Below, one piece after another: positions 8,729 to 21,331 of a stretch of DNA of 64,000 nt. The notes under the pieces were generated by a model that ran no database searches, had not been told where the DNA came from, and saw only the letters and a list, made by a program, of their open reading frames with translations. Position 1 is the stretch's first letter. The number at the start of each line of letters is the position of its first letter. Position numbers and translations under genes: made by a program. The DNA is from Chamaea fasciata (Eukaryota > Chordata > Aves > Passeriformes > Sylviidae): the NCBI GenBank assembly GCA_029207755.1, contig JARCOQ010000110.1, positions 161,861 through 225,860 of the forward strand, in the 5' to 3' direction.

Positions 8729-11700
8729 ATGTCAGTTTGTAGGAGGCCTTTGGCCCTCCATGGGAAGCTAGTCTTCCAGTTTGTGGCAGCTTGCATCTGG
8801 AAGAAATCCTGTTCCGTTCAATATTGTAGGTGGCTGAGGCCAGGTGCCTGGCAGAGGGAGTTGGGCACAAAGGATGGCCTGTTTCCAGGGGTAAGTAAAG
8901 TCAGCTGCCCAGGTGCCTGATGTCAGTTTGCAGAAGGCAATTGTTCCTCCATGGGAAGCCAGGCTTCCAGCTTGTGGCAGCTGGCATCTGGAAGAAATCC
9001 TGTTCCGTTCGGGATTGTAGGTGGCCGAGGCTAGGTGCCTGGCAGAGGGAGTTGGGCACAAATGATGGCCTGTTTTTAGGGGTAAGTAAAGTCAGCTGCC
9101 CAGGTGCCTGATGTCAGTTTGTAGGAGGCCTTTGGCCCTCCAAGGGAAGCCAGGCTTCCAGCTTGTGGCAGCTTGCATCTGGAAGAAATCCTGTTCCGTT
9201 CGGGATTGTAGGTGGCCGAGGCCTGGTGCCCGATAGAGGGAGTTGGGCACAAATGATGGCCTGTTTCCAGGGGTAAGTAAAGTCAGCTGCCCAGGTGCCT
9301 GATGTCAGTTTGCAGATGGCAATTGTTCCTCCATGGGAAGCCAGGCTTCCAGCTTGTGGCAGCTTGCATCTGGAAGAAATCCTGTTCCGTTCGGGATTGT
9401 AGGTGGCCGAGGCCTGGTGCCCGGCAGAGGGACTTGGGCACAAATGATGGCCTGTTTCCAGGGGTAAGTAAAGTCAGCTGCCCAGGTGCCTGATGTCAGT
9501 TTTTTGCAGGCCTTTGGCCCTTCAAGGGAAACTAGTCTTCCAGTTTGTGGCAGCTTGCATCTGGAAGAAATCCTGTTCCGTTTGGGATTGTAGGTGGCCG
9601 AGGCCTGGTGCCCGGCAGAGGGAGTTGGGCACAAATGATGGCCTGTTTCCAGGGGTAAGTAAAGTCAGCTGCCCAGGTGCCTGATGTCAGTTTGTAGGAG
9701 GCCTTTGGCCCGCTAAGGGAAGGTAGTCTTCCAGTTCAAGAGAGCTTGCATCTGGAAGAAATCCTGTTCCGTTCGGGATTGTAGGTGGCCGAGGCCAGGT
9801 GCCCGGCAGAGGGAGTTGGGTAGAAAGGATGGCCTGTTTTCAGGGGTAAGTAAAGTCAGCTGCCCAGGTGCCTGATGTCAGTTTGTAGGAGGCCTTTGGC
9901 CCTCCATGGGAAGCTAGTCTTCCAGTTTGTGGCAGCTTGCATCTGGAAGAAATCCTTTTTCGTTTGCGATTGTAGGTGGTTGAGGCCAGGTGCCTGGCAG
10001 AGGGAGTTGGGCAAAAAGGATGGCCTGTTTCCAGGGGTAAGTAAAGTCAGCTGCCCAGGTGCCTGATGTCAGTTTGCAGATGGCAATTGTTCCTCCATGG
10101 GAAGCCAGGCTTCCAGCTTGTGGCAGCTTGCATCTGGAAGAAATCCTGTTCCGTTCGGGATTGTAGATGGCCAAGGCAAGGTGCCTGCGAGAGGGAGTTG
10201 GGCACAAATGATGGCCTGTTTCCAGGCGTAAGTAAAGTCAGCTGCCCAGGTGCCTGATGTCAGTTTGTAGGAGGCCTTTGGCCCTCCAAGGGAAGCCAGG
10301 CTTCCAGCTTGTGGCAGCTTGCATCTGGAAGAAATCCTGTTCCGTTTGGGATTGTAGGTGGCCGAGGCCTGGTGCCCGGCAGAGGGAGTTGGGCACAAAT
10401 GATGACCTGTTTCCAGGGGTAAGTAAAGTCAGCTGCCCAGGTGCCTGATGTCAGTTTGCAGATGGCAATTGTTCCTCCATGGGAAGCCAGGCTTCCAGCT
10501 TGTGGCAGCTTGCATCTGGAAGAAATCCTGTTCCGTTCGGGATTGTAGGTGGCCGAGGCCTGGTGCCCGGCAGAGGGACTTGGGCACAAATGATGGCCTG
10601 TTTCCAGGGGTAAGTAAAGTCAGCTGCCCAGGTGCCTGATGTCAGTTTTTTGCAGGCCTTTGGCCCTTCAAGGGAAACTAGTCTTCCAGTTTGTGGCAGC
10701 TTGCATCTGGAAGAAATCCTGTTCCGTTTGGGATTGTAGGTGGCCGAGGCCTGGTGCCCGGCAGAGGGAGTTGGGCACAAATGATGGCCTGTTTCCAGGG
10801 GTAAGTAAAGTCAGCTGCCCAGGTGCCTGATGTCAGTTTGTAGGAGGCCTTTGGCCCGCTAAGGGAAGGTAGTCTTCCAGTTCAAGAGAGCTTGCATCTG
10901 GAAGAAATCCTGTTCCGTTCGGGATTGTAGGTGGCCGAGGCCAGGTGCCCGGCAGAGGGAGTTGGGTAGAAAGGATGGCCTGTTTTCAGGGGTAAGTAAA
11001 GTCAGCTGCCCAGGTGCCTGATGTCAGTTTGTAGGAGGCCTTTGGCCCTCCATGGGAAGCTAGTCTTCCAGTTTGTGGCAGCTTGCATCTGGAAGAAATC
11101 CTTTTTCGTTTGCGATTGTAGGTGGTTGAGGCCAGGTGCCTGGCAGAGGGAGTTGGGCAAAAAGGATTGCCTGTTTCCAGGGGTAAGTAAAGTCAGCTGC
11201 CCAGGTGCCTGATGTCAGTTTGCAGATGGCAATTGTTCCTCCATGGGAAGCCAGGCTTCCAGCTTGTGGCAGCTTGCATCTGGAAGAAATCCTGTTCCGT
11301 TCGGGATTGTAGATGGCCAAGGCAAGGTGCCTGGCAGAGGGAGTTGGGCACAAATGATGGCCTGTTTCCAGGCGTAAGTAAAGTCAGCTGCCCAGGTGCC
11401 TGATGTCAGTTTGTAGGAGGCCTTTGGCCCTCCAAGGGAAGCCAGGCTTCCAGCTTGTGGCAGCTTGCATCTGGAAGAAATCCTGTTTCGTTTGGGATTG
11501 TAGGTGGCCGAGGCCTGGTGCCCGGCAGAGGGAGTTGGGCACAAATGATGACCTGTTTCCAGGGGTAAGTAAAGTCAGCTGCCCAGGTGCCTGATGTCAG
11601 TTTGTAGGAGGCCTTTGGCCCTTCAAGGGAAACTAGTCTTCCAGTTTGTGGCAGCTTGCATCTGGAAGAAATCCTGATCCGATCGGGATTGCAGGTGGCC

Positions 11701-12547
11701 AAGGCCACGTGCCCGGCAGAGGGAGTTGGGCACAAATGATGGCCTGTTTCCAGGGGTAAGTAAAGTCAGCTGCCCAGGTGCCTGATGTCAGTTTGTAGGA
11801 GGCCTTTGGCCCTTCAAGGGAAACTAGTCTTCCAGTTTGTGGCAGCTTGCATCTGGAAGAAATCCTGATCCGATCGGGATTGCAGGTGGCCAAGGCCACG
11901 TGCCCAGCAGAGGGAGTTGGGCACAAATGATGGCCTGTTTCCAGGGGTAAGTAAAGTCAGCTGCCCAGGTGCCTGATGTCAGTTTGTAGGAGGCCTTTGG
12001 CCCTCCATGGGAAGCCAGGCTTCCTGCTTGTGGCTGCTTGCATCTCAAGAAATCCTGTTCCGTTCGGGATTGTAGGTGGCCGAGGCCTGCTGCCCGGCAG
12101 AAGGACTTGGGCACAAAGGATGGCCTGTTTCCAGGGGTAAGTAAAGTCAGCTGCCCAGGTGCTTGATGTCAGTTTGTAGGAGGCCTTTGGCCCTCCAAGG
12201 GAAGCAAGTCTTCCAGTTTGTGGCAGCTTGCATCTGGAAGAAATCCTGTTCCGTTCTGGATTGTAGGTGGCAGAGGCCAGGTGCCCGGCAGAGGGAGTTG
12301 GGCACAAAGGATGGCCTGTTTCCAGGGGTAAGTAAAGTCAGCTGCCCAGGTGCCTGATGTCAGTTTGTAGGAGGCCTTTGGCCCTTCTAGGGAAACTAGT
12401 CTTCCAGTTTGTGGAACCTTGCATCTGGAAGAAATCCTGTTCCGTTCGGGATTGTAGGTGGCCGAGGCCAGGTGCCCGGCAGAGGGAGTTGGGCACAAAT
12501 GATGGCCTGCTTCCAGGGGTTAGTAAAGTCAGCTGCCCAGGTGCCTG
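8729..12547 (+). repeat. Family A higher-order repeat, copy A2 (20 monomers, 3819 bp)
   Basis: This copy follows A1 at offset 3055 up to 10447. It then repeats six of its own monomers and resumes A1 order at offset 4201 (7393 with 11594, 8156 with 12357). It lacks most of the A1 monomer at 8347 and all of the one at 8538. The net result is 16 plus 6 minus 2 monomers. Every length change is a whole number of monomers, as expected from unequal exchange in register. Confidence 0.88.
9302..11593 (+). repeat. 6-monomer tandem duplication (2 x 1146 bp)
   Basis: Monomers starting at 9302, 9493, 9684, 9875, 10066 and 10257 recur at 10448, 10639, 10830, 11021, 11212 and 11403, a constant offset of 1146. 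Both halves carry the TCAAGAGAG marker (9736 and 10882). Differences are few: GCCTGCGAGAGG against GCCTGGCAGAGG in the fifth monomer, GGATGGCC against GGATTGCC in the fourth, and TTCCGTTTGGG against TTTCGTTTGGG in the sixth. The duplication sits inside A2 and is absent from A1, so it is younger than the A1/A2 split. The arrangement reappears partly at 27.25-28.6 kb (offset 17184). Confidence 0.9.
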
Positions 12548-12738
12548 GTGTCAGTTTGTAGGAGGCCTTTGGCCCTCCATGGGAAGCTAGTCTTCCTGCT
12601 TGTGGCAGCTTGCATCTGGAAGAAATCCTGTTCCGTTCAATATTGTAGGTGGCTGAGGCCAGGTGCCTGGCAGAGGGAGTTGGGCACAAAGGATGGCCTG
12701 TTTCCAGGGGTAAGTAAAGTCAGCTGCCCAGGTGCCTG
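12548..12738 (+). repeat. Chimeric monomer with internal patch
   Basis: The first part (CCATGGGAAGCTAGTC) and the last part (TTCAATATTGTAGGTGGCTGAGG) match the A-unit opening monomer at 8729. The middle reads TTCCTGCTTGTGG, as in the monomer at 8347, rather than TTCCAGTTTGTGG. The sequence before it (GCTTCCAGGGGTTAG and CCTGGTGTCAG) is what normally precedes the 8347 type. A short conversion tract or a double exchange explains this better than independent mutations. Confidence 0.65.
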
Positions 12739-15700
12739 ATGTCAGTTTGCAGAAGGCAATTGTTCCTCCATGGGAAGCCAGGCTTCCAGCTTGTGGCAGC
12801 TGGCATCTGGAAGAAATCCTGTTCCGTTTGGGATTGTAGGTGGCCGAGGCTAGGTGCCTGGCAGAGGGAGTTGGGCACAAATGATGGCCTGTTTTTAGGG
12901 GTAAGTAAAGTCAGCTGCCCAGGTGCCTGATGTCAGTTTGTAGGAGGCCTTTGGCCCTCCAAGGGAAGCCAGGCTTCCAGCTTGTGGCAGCTTGCATCTG
13001 GAAGAAATCCTGTTCCGTTCGGGATTGTAGGTGGCCGAGGCCTGGTGCCCGATAGAGGGAGTTGGGCACAAATGATGGCCTGTTTCCAGGGGTAAGTAAA
13101 GTCAGCTGCCCAGGTGCCTGATGTCAGTTTGCAGATGGCAATTGTTCCTCCATGGGAAGCCAGGCTTCCAGCTTGTGGCAGCTTGCATCTGGAAGAAATC
13201 CTGTTCCGTTCGGGATTGTAGGTGGCCGAGGCCTGGTGCCCGGCAGAGGGACTTGGGCACAAATGATGGCCTGTTTCCAGGGGTAAGTAAAGTCAGCTGC
13301 CCAGGGGCCTGATGTCAGTTTTTTGCAGGCCTTTGGCCCTTCAAGGGAAACTAGTCTTCCAGTTTGTGGCAGCTTGCATCTGGAAGAAATCCTGTTCCGT
13401 TTGGGATTGTAGGTGGCCGAGGCCTGGTGCCGGCAGAGGGAGTTGGGCACAAATGATGGCCTGTTTCCAGGGGTAAGTAAAGTCAGCTGCCCAGGTGCCT
13501 GATGTCAGTTTGTAGGAGGCCTTTGGTCCGCTAAGGGAAGGTAGTCTTCCAGTTCAAGAGAGCTTGCATCTGGAAGAAATCCTGTTCCGTTCGGGATTGT
13601 AGGTGGCCGAGGCCAGGTGCCCGGCAGAGGGAGTTGGGTAGAAAGGATGGCCTGTTTTCAGGGGTAAGTAAAGTCAGCTGCCCAGGTGCCTGATGTCAGT
13701 TTTTAGGAGGCCTTTGGCCCTCCATGGGAAGCTAGTCTTCCAGTTTGTGGCAGCTTGCATCTGGAAGAAATCCTTTTTCGTTTGCGATTGTAGGTGGTTG
13801 AGGCCAGGTGCCTGGCAGAGGGAGTTGGGCAAAAAGGATGGCCTGTTTCCAAGTGTAAGTAAAGTCAGCTGCCCAGGTGCCTGATGTCAGTTTGCAGATG
13901 GCAATTGTTCCTCCATGGGAAGCCAGGCTTCCAGCTTGTGGCAGCTTGCATCTGGAAGAAATCCTGTTCCGTTCGGGATTGTAGATGGCCAAGGCAAGGT
14001 GCCTGGCAGAGGGAGTTGGGCACAAATGATGGCCTGTTTCCAGGCGTAAGTAAAGTCAGCTGCCCAGGTGCCTGATGTCAGTTTGTAGGAGGCCTTTGGC
14101 CCTCCAAGGGAAGCCAGGCTTCCAGCTTGTGGCAGCTTGCATCTGGAAGAAATCCTGTTCCGTTTGGGATTGTAGGTGGCCGTGGCCTGGTGCCCGGCAG
14201 AGGGAGTTGGGCACAAATGATGACCTGTTTCCAGGGGTAAGTAAAGTCAGCTGCCCAGGTGCCTGATGTCAGTTTGTAGGAGGCCTTTGGCCCTTCAAGG
14301 GAAACTAGTCTTCCAGTTTGTGGCAGCTTGCATCTGGAAGAAATCCTGATCCGATCGGGATTGCAGGTGGCCAAGGCCACGTGCCCGGCAGAGGGAGTTG
14401 GGCACAAATGATGGCCTGTTTCCAGGGGTAAGTAAAGTCAGCTGCCCAGGTGCCTGATGTCAGTTTGTAGGAGGCCTTTGGCCCTTCAAGGGAAACTAGT
14501 CTTCCAGTTTGTGACAGCTTGCATCTGGAAGAAATCCTGATCCGATCAGGATTGCAGGTGGCCAAGGCCACGTGCCCAGCAGAGGGAGTTGGGCACAAAT
14601 GATGGCCTGTTTCCAGGGGTAAGTAAAGTCAGCTGCCCAGGTGCCTGATGTCAGTTTGTAGGAGGCCTTTGGCCCTCCATGGGAAGCCAGGCTTCCTGCT
14701 TGTGGCTGCTTGCATCTCAAGAAATCCTGTTCCGTTCGGGATTGTAGGTGGCCGAGGCCTGCTGCCCGGCAGAGGGAGTTGGGCACAAAGGATGGCCTGT
14801 TTCCAGGGGTAAGTAAAGTCAGCTGCCCAGGTGCTTGATGTCAGTTTGTAGGAGGCCTTTGGCCCTCCAAGGGAAGCAAGTCTTCCAGTTTGTGGCAGCT
14901 TGCATCTGGAAGAAATCCTGTTCCGTTCTGGATTGTAGGTGGCAGAGGCCAGGTGCCCGGCAGAGGGAGTTGGCCACAAAGGATGGCCTGTTTCCAGGGG
15001 TAAGTAAAGTCAGCTGCCCAGGTGCCTGATGTCAGTTTATAGGAGGCCTTTGGCCCTTCTAGGGAAACTAGTCTTCCAGTTTGTGGAACCTTGCATCTGG
15101 AAGAAATCCTGTTCCGTTCGGGATTGTAGGTGGCCGAGGCCAGGTGCCCGGCAGAGGGAGTTGGGCACAAATGATGGCCTGCTTCCAGGGGTTAGTAAAG
15201 TCAGCTGCCCAGGTGCCTGGTGTCAGTTTGTAGGAGGCCTTTGCCCCTCCAAGGGAAGCCAGGCTTCCTGCTTGTGGCAGCTTGCATCTGGAAGAAATCC
15301 TGTTCCGTTTGGGATTGTAGGTGGCCGAGGCCAGGTGCCCGGCTGAGGGAGTTGGGCACAAAGGATGGCCTGTTTCCAGGGGTAAGTAAAGTCACCTGCC
15401 CAGGTGACTGATGTCAGTTTGTAGGAGGCCTTTGGCCCTCCATGGGAAGGTAGTCTTCCAGTTTGTGGCAGCTTGCATCTGGAAGAAATCCTGTTTCGTT
15501 TGCGATTGTAGGTGGCCGAGGCCAGGTGCCCGGCAGAGGGAGTTGGGCACAAAGGATGGCCTGTTTCCAGGGGTAAGTAAAGTCAGCTGCCCAGGTTCCT
15601 GATGTCAGTTTGCAGATGGCAATTGTTCCTCCATGGGAAGGCAGGCTTCCAGCTTGTGGCAGCTTGCATCTGGAAGAAATCCTGTTCCGTTCGGGATTGT

Positions 15701-16748
15701 AGGTGGCCGAGGCCTGGTGCCCGGCAGAGGGACTTGGGCACAAATGATGGCCTGTTTCCAGGGGTAAGTAAAGTCAGCTGCCCAGGTGCCTGATGTCAGT
15801 TTGTTGCAGGCCTTTGGCCCTTCAAGGGAAACTAGTCTTCCAGTTTGTGGCAGCTTGCATCTGGAAGAAATCCTGTTCCATTCGGGATTGCAGGTGGCCG
15901 AGGCCAGGTGCCCGGCAGAGGGAGTTGGGCACAAATGATAGCCTGTTTCCAGGGGTAAGTAAAGTCAGCTGCCCAGGTGCCTGATGTCAGTTTGTATGAG
16001 GCCTTTGGCCCTCCAAGGGAAGCAAGTCTTCCAGTTTGTGGCAGCTTGCATCGCGAAGAAATCCTGTTCCGTTCGGGATTGTAGGTGGCCGATGCCAGGT
16101 GCCTGGCAGAGGGAGTTGGGCACAAATGATGGCCTCTTTCCAGGGGTAAGAAAAGTCAGCTGCCCAGGTGCCTGATGTCAGTTTGCAGATGGCAATTGTT
16201 CCTCCATGGGAAGCTAGGCATCCAGCTTGTGGCAGCTTGCATCTGGAAGAAATCCTGTTCCGTTCGGGATTGTAGGTGGCCGAGGCTAGGATCCCCGGCA
16301 GAGGGAGTTGGGCACAAATGATGGACAGTTTCCAGGGGTAAGTAAAGTCAGCGGCCCAGGTGCCTAATGTCAGTTTGTAGGAGGCCTTTGGCCCTCCATG
16401 GGAAGCCAGGCTTCCAGCTTGTGGCAGCTTGCATCTGGAAGAAATCCTGTTTTGTTTGGGATCGTAGGTGGCCGAGGCTCGGTGCCCGGCAGAGGGAGTT
16501 GAGCACAAATGATGGCCTGTTTCCAGGGGTAAGTAAAGTCAGCTGCCCAGGTGCCTGATGTCAGTTTGTAGGAGGCCTTTGGCCCTTCAAGGGAAACTAG
16601 TCTTCCAGCTTGTGGCAGCTTGCATCTGGAAGAAATCCTGATGCATTCGGGATTGCAGGTGGCCAAGGCCACGTGCCCGGCAGAGGGAGTTGGGCACAAA
16701 TGATGGCCTGTTTCCAGGGGTAAGTAAAGTCACCTGCCCAGGTGCCTG
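12548..16748 (+). repeat. Family A copy A3 with transition monomers
   Basis: The copy opens with a chimeric monomer and matches A2 at offset 3819, then at offset 2672 from the monomer at 13693 (11021 with 13693, 12357 with 15029). It therefore lacks the internal 6-monomer duplication. It regains the two monomers A2 had lost (15220 and 15411 match 8347 and 8538 at offset 6873). From 15602 it continues with monomers not seen in A1 or A2: GGGAAGGCAGG, GTTGCAGGCC, a TATGAGGCC monomer with ATCGCGAAG, one with GCTAGGCATCC and GGATCCCC, then TTTTGTTTGGG and GATGCATTCGGG monomers leading into block B1. Confidence 0.83.
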
Positions 16749-17131
16749 ATGTCAGTTTGTAGGAGGCCTTTGGCCCTCCAAGGGAAGGTAGTCTTCCAGT
16801 TTGTGGCAGCTTGCATCGCGAAGAAATCCTGTTCCGTTCGGGATTGTAGGTGGCCGAGGCCAGGTGCCTGGCAGAGGGAGTTGGGCACAAATGATGGCCT
16901 CTTTCCAGGGGTAAGAAAAGTCAGCTGCCCAGGTGCCTGATGTCAGTTTGCAGATGGCAATTGTTCCTCCATGGGAAGCTAGGCATCCAGCTTGTGGCAG
17001 CTTGCATCTGGAAGAAATCCTGTTCCGTTCGGGATTGTAGGTGGCCGAGGCTAGGATCCCCGGCAGAGGGAGTTGGGCACAAATGATGGACAGTTTCCAG
17101 GGGTAAGTAAAGTCAGCTGCCCAGGTGCCTG

Positions 17132-20100
17132 ATGTCAGTTTGTAGGAGGCCTTTGGCCCTCCATGGGAAGCCAGGCTTCCTGCTTGTGGCTGCTTGCATC
17201 TCAAGAAATCCTGTTCCGTTTGGGATTGTAGGTGGCCGAGGCCTGCTGCCCGGCAGAGGGAGTTGGGCACAAAGGATGGCCTGTTTCCAGGGGTAAGTAA
17301 AGTCAGCTGCTTAGGTGCTTGATGTCAGTTTGTAGGAGGCCTTTGGCCCTCCAAGGGAAGCAAGTCTTCCAGTTTGTGGCAGCTTGCATCTGGAAGAAAT
17401 CCTGTTCCGTTCTGGATTGTAGGTGGCAGAGGCCAGGTGCCCGGCAGAGGGAGTTGGGCACAAAGGATGGCCTGTTTCCAGGGGTAAGTAAAGTCAGCTG
17501 CCCAGGTGCCTGATGTCAGTTTGTAGGAGGCCTTTGGCCCTTCTAGGGAAACTAGTCTTCCAGTTTGTGGAACCTTGCATCTGGAAGAAATCCTGTTCCG
17601 TTCGGGATTGTAGGTGGCCGAGGCCAGGTGCCCGGCAGAGGGAGTTGGGCACAAATGATGGCCTGTTTCCAGGGGTTAGTAAAGTCAGCTGCACAGGTGC
17701 CTGGTGTCAGTTTGTAGGAGGCCTTTGGCCCTCCAAGGGAAGCCAGGCTTCCTGCTTGTGGCAGCTTGCATCTGGAAGAAATCCTGTTCCGTTTGGGATT
17801 GTAGGTGGCCGAGGCCAGGTGCCCGGCAGAGGGAGTTGGGCACAAAGGATGGCCTGTTTCCAGGGGTAAGTAAAGTCAGCTGCCCAGGTGCCTGATGTCA
17901 GTTTGCAGATGGCAATTGTTCCTCCATGGGAAGCCAGGCTTCCAGCTTGTGGCAGCTTGCATCTGGAAGAAATCCTGTTCCGTTCGGGATTGTAGGTGTC
18001 CGAGGCTAGGTGCCCGGCAGTGGGAGTTGGGCACAAATGATGGCCTGTTTCCAGGGGTAAGTAAAGTCAGCTGCCCAGGTGCCTGATGTCATTTCGCAGA
18101 TGGCAATTGTTCCTCCATGGGAAGCCAGGCTTCCAGCTTGTGGCAGCTTGCATCTGGAAGAAATCCTGTTCCGTTTGGGATTGTAGGTGGCCGAGGCTAG
18201 GTGCCCGGCAGTGGGAGTTGGGCACAAATGATGGCCTGTTTCCAGGGGTAAGTAAAGTCAGCTGCCCAGGTGCCTGATGTCAGTTTGTAGGAGGCCTTTG
18301 GCCCTCCAAGAGCAGCCAGGCTTCCGGCTTGTGGCAGCTTGCATCTGGAAGAAATCCTGTTCCGTTTGGGATCGTAGGTGGCCGAGGCCTGGTGCCCGGC
18401 AGAGGGAGTTGGGCACAAAGGATGGCCTGTTTCCAGGGGTAAGTAAAGTCAGCTGCCCAGGTGCCTGATGTCAGTTTGTAGGAGGCCTTTGGCCCTCTAA
18501 GGGAAGCTAGTCTTTTAGTTTGTGGCACCTTGCATCTGGAAGAAATCCTGTTCCGTTCGGGATTGTAGGTGGCCGTGGCCAGGTGCCCGGCAGAGGGAAT
18601 TGGGTAAAAAGGATGGCCTGATTCCAGGGGTATGTAAAGTCATCTGCCCAGGTGCCTGATGTCAGTTTGTAGGAGGCCTTTGGCCCTCCAAGGGAACCAA
18701 GTCTTCCAGTTTGTGGCAGCTTGCATCTGGAAGAAATCCTGTTCCGTTTGGGATTGTAGATGGCCGAGGCCTCGTGCCCGGCAGAGGGAGTTGGGCACAA
18801 AGGATGGCCTGTCCCCAGGGGTAAGTAAAGTCAGCTGCCCAGGTGCCTGATGTCAGTTTGTAGCAGGCCTTTGGCCCGCTAAGTGAAGGTAGTCTTCCAG
18901 TTTGTGGCAGCTTGCATCTGGAAGAAATCCTGTTCCGTTTGGGATTGTAGGTAGCCGAGGCCAGGTGCCCGGCAGAGGGAGTTGGGCACAAAGGATGGCC
19001 TGTTCCCAGGGGTAAGTAAAGTCAGCTGCCCAGGTGCCTGATGTCAGTTTGTAGGAGGCCTTTGGCCCTTCAAGGGAAACTAGTCTTCCAGTTTGTGGCA
19101 GCTTGCATCTGGAAGAAATCCTGATCCGATCGGGATTGCAGGTGGCCAAGGCCACGTGCCCAGCAGAGGGAGTTGGGCACAAATGATGGCCTGTTTCCAG
19201 GGGTAAGTAAAGTCAGCTGCCCAGGTGCCTGATGTCAGTTTGTAGGAGGCCTTTGGCCCTCCATGGGAAACCAGGCTTCCTGCTTGTGGCTGCTTGCATC
19301 TCAAGAAATCCTGTTCCGTTTGGGATTGTAGGTGGCCGAGGCCTGCTGCCCGGCAGAGGGAGTTGGGCACAAAGGATGGCCTGTTTCCAGGGGTAAGTAA
19401 AGTCAGCTGCCCAGGTGCTTGATGTCAGTTTGTAGGAGGCCTTTGGCCCTCCAAGGGAAGCAAGTCTTCCAGTTTGTGGCAGCTTGCATCTGGAAGAAAT
19501 CCTGTTCCGTTCTGGATTGTAGGTGGCAGAGGCCAGGTGCCCGGCAGAGGGAGTTGGGCACAAATGATGGCCTGTTTCCAGGGGTAAGTAAAGTCAGCTG
19601 CCCAGGTGCCTGATGTCAGTTTGTAGGAGGACTTTGGCCCTCCAAGGGAAACTAGTCTTCCAGTTTGTGGAACCTTGCATCTGGAAGAAATCCTGTTCCG
19701 TTTGGGATTGTAGGTGGCCGTGGCCAGGTGCCCGGCAGAGGGAGTTGGGCACAAATGATGGCCTGTTTCCAGGGGTAAGTAAAGTCAGCTGCCCAGGTGC
19801 CTGATGTCAGTTTGCAGATGGCAATTGTTCCTCCATGGGAAGCCAGGCTTCCAGCTTGTGGCAGCTTGCATCTGGAAGAAATCCTGTTCCGTTCGGGATT
19901 GTAGGTGGCCGAGGCTACGTGCCCGGCAGTGGGAGTTGGGCACAAATGATGGCCTGTTTCCAGGGGTAAGTAAAGTCAGCTGCCCAGGTGCCTGATGTCA
20001 TTTTGCAGATGGCAATTGTTCCTCCATGGGAAGCCAGGCTTCCAGCTTGTGGCAGCTTGCATCTGGAAGAAATCCTGTTCCGTTCGGGATTGTAGGTGGC

Positions 20101-21331
20101 CGAAGCTAGGTGCCCGGCAGTGGGAGTTGGGCACAAATGATGGCCTGTTTCCAGGGGTAAGTAAAGTCAGCTGCCCAGGTGCCTGATGTCAGTTTGTAGG
20201 AGGCCTTTGGCCCTTCAAGGGAAACTAGTCTTCCAGTTTGTGGCAGCTTGCATCTGGAAGAAATCCTGATCCGATCGGGATTGCAGGTGGCCAAGGCCAC
20301 GTGCCAGGCAGAGGGAGTTGGGCACAAATGATGGCCTGTTTCTAGGGGTAAGTAAAGTCAGCTGCCCAGGTGCCTGATGTCAGTTTGTAGGAGGCCTTTG
20401 GCCCTCCATGGGAAGCCAGGCTTCCGGCTTGTGGCAGCTTGCATCTGGAAGAAATCCTGTTCCGTTTGGGATCGTAGGTGGCCGAGGCCTGGTGCCCGGC
20501 AGAGGGAGTTTGGCACAAAGGATGGCCTGTTTCCAGGGGTAAGTAAAGTCAGCTGCCCAGGTGCCTGATGTCAGTTTGTAGGAGGCCTTTGGCCCTCTAA
20601 GGGAAGCTAGTCTTCCAGTTTGTGGCACCTTGCATCTGGAAGAAATCCTGTTCCGTTCGGGATTGTAGGTGGCCGTGGCCAGGTGCCCGGGAGAGGGAAT
20701 TGGGTAAAAAGGATGGCCTGATTCCAGGGGTATGTAAAGTCATCTGCCCAGGTGCCTGATGTCAGTTTGTAGGAGGCCTTTGGCCCTCCAAGGGAACCAA
20801 GTCTTCCAGTTTGTGGCAGCTTGCATCTGGAAGAAATCCTGTTCCGTTTGGGATTGTAGATGGCCGAGGCCTCGTGCCCGGCAGAGGGAGTTGGGCACAA
20901 AGGATGGCCTGTCCCCAGGGGTAAGTAAAGTCAGCTGCCCAGGTGCCTGATGTCAGTTTGTAGCAGGCCTTTGGCCCGCTAAGGGAAGGTAGTCTTCCAG
21001 TTTGTGGCAGCTTGCATCTGGAAGAAATCCTGTTCCGTTTGGGATTGTAGGTAGCCGAGGCCAGGTGCCCGGCAGAGGGAGTTGGGCACAAAGGATGGCC
21101 TGTTCCCAGGGGTAAGTAAAGTCAGCTGCCCAGGTGCCTGATGTCAGTTTGTAGCAGGCCTCTTGCCCGCTAAGTAAAGGTAGTCTTCCAGTTTGTGTGA
21201 GCTTGCATCTGGAAGAAATCCTGTTCCGTTCGGGATTGTAGGTGGCCGAGGCCAGGTGCCCGGCAGAGGGAGTTGGGCACAAAGGATGGCCTGTTTCCAG
21301 GGGTAAGTAAAGTCAGCTGCCCAGGTGCCTG
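17132..21331 (+). repeat. 11-monomer tandem duplication (2 x 2100 bp) in B1
   Basis: Monomers from 17132 correspond to monomers from 19232 at offset 2100, each set opening with a 190-bp CATCTCAAG monomer. Correspondence holds at 17322/19422, 18277/20377, 18468/20568, 18659/20759 and 18850/20950. Between these, the second half lacks the counterpart of 17704 and has gained a GATCCGATCGGG monomer at 20186, so 17895 pairs with 19804 at offset 1909. In block B2 the equivalent second half keeps the 17704 type (46339), showing that the loss in B1 is secondary. Confidence 0.82.

Noticed and set aside
16752..17270. Minus-strand frames of 160 to 180 codons (also 15987-16508, 28399-28920, 37347-37889, 43287-43805, 61597-62136)
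   Set aside because: Each bridges monomers where a one- or two-base length variant cancels the usual frame shift. No start context, domain or conservation of codons supports coding.
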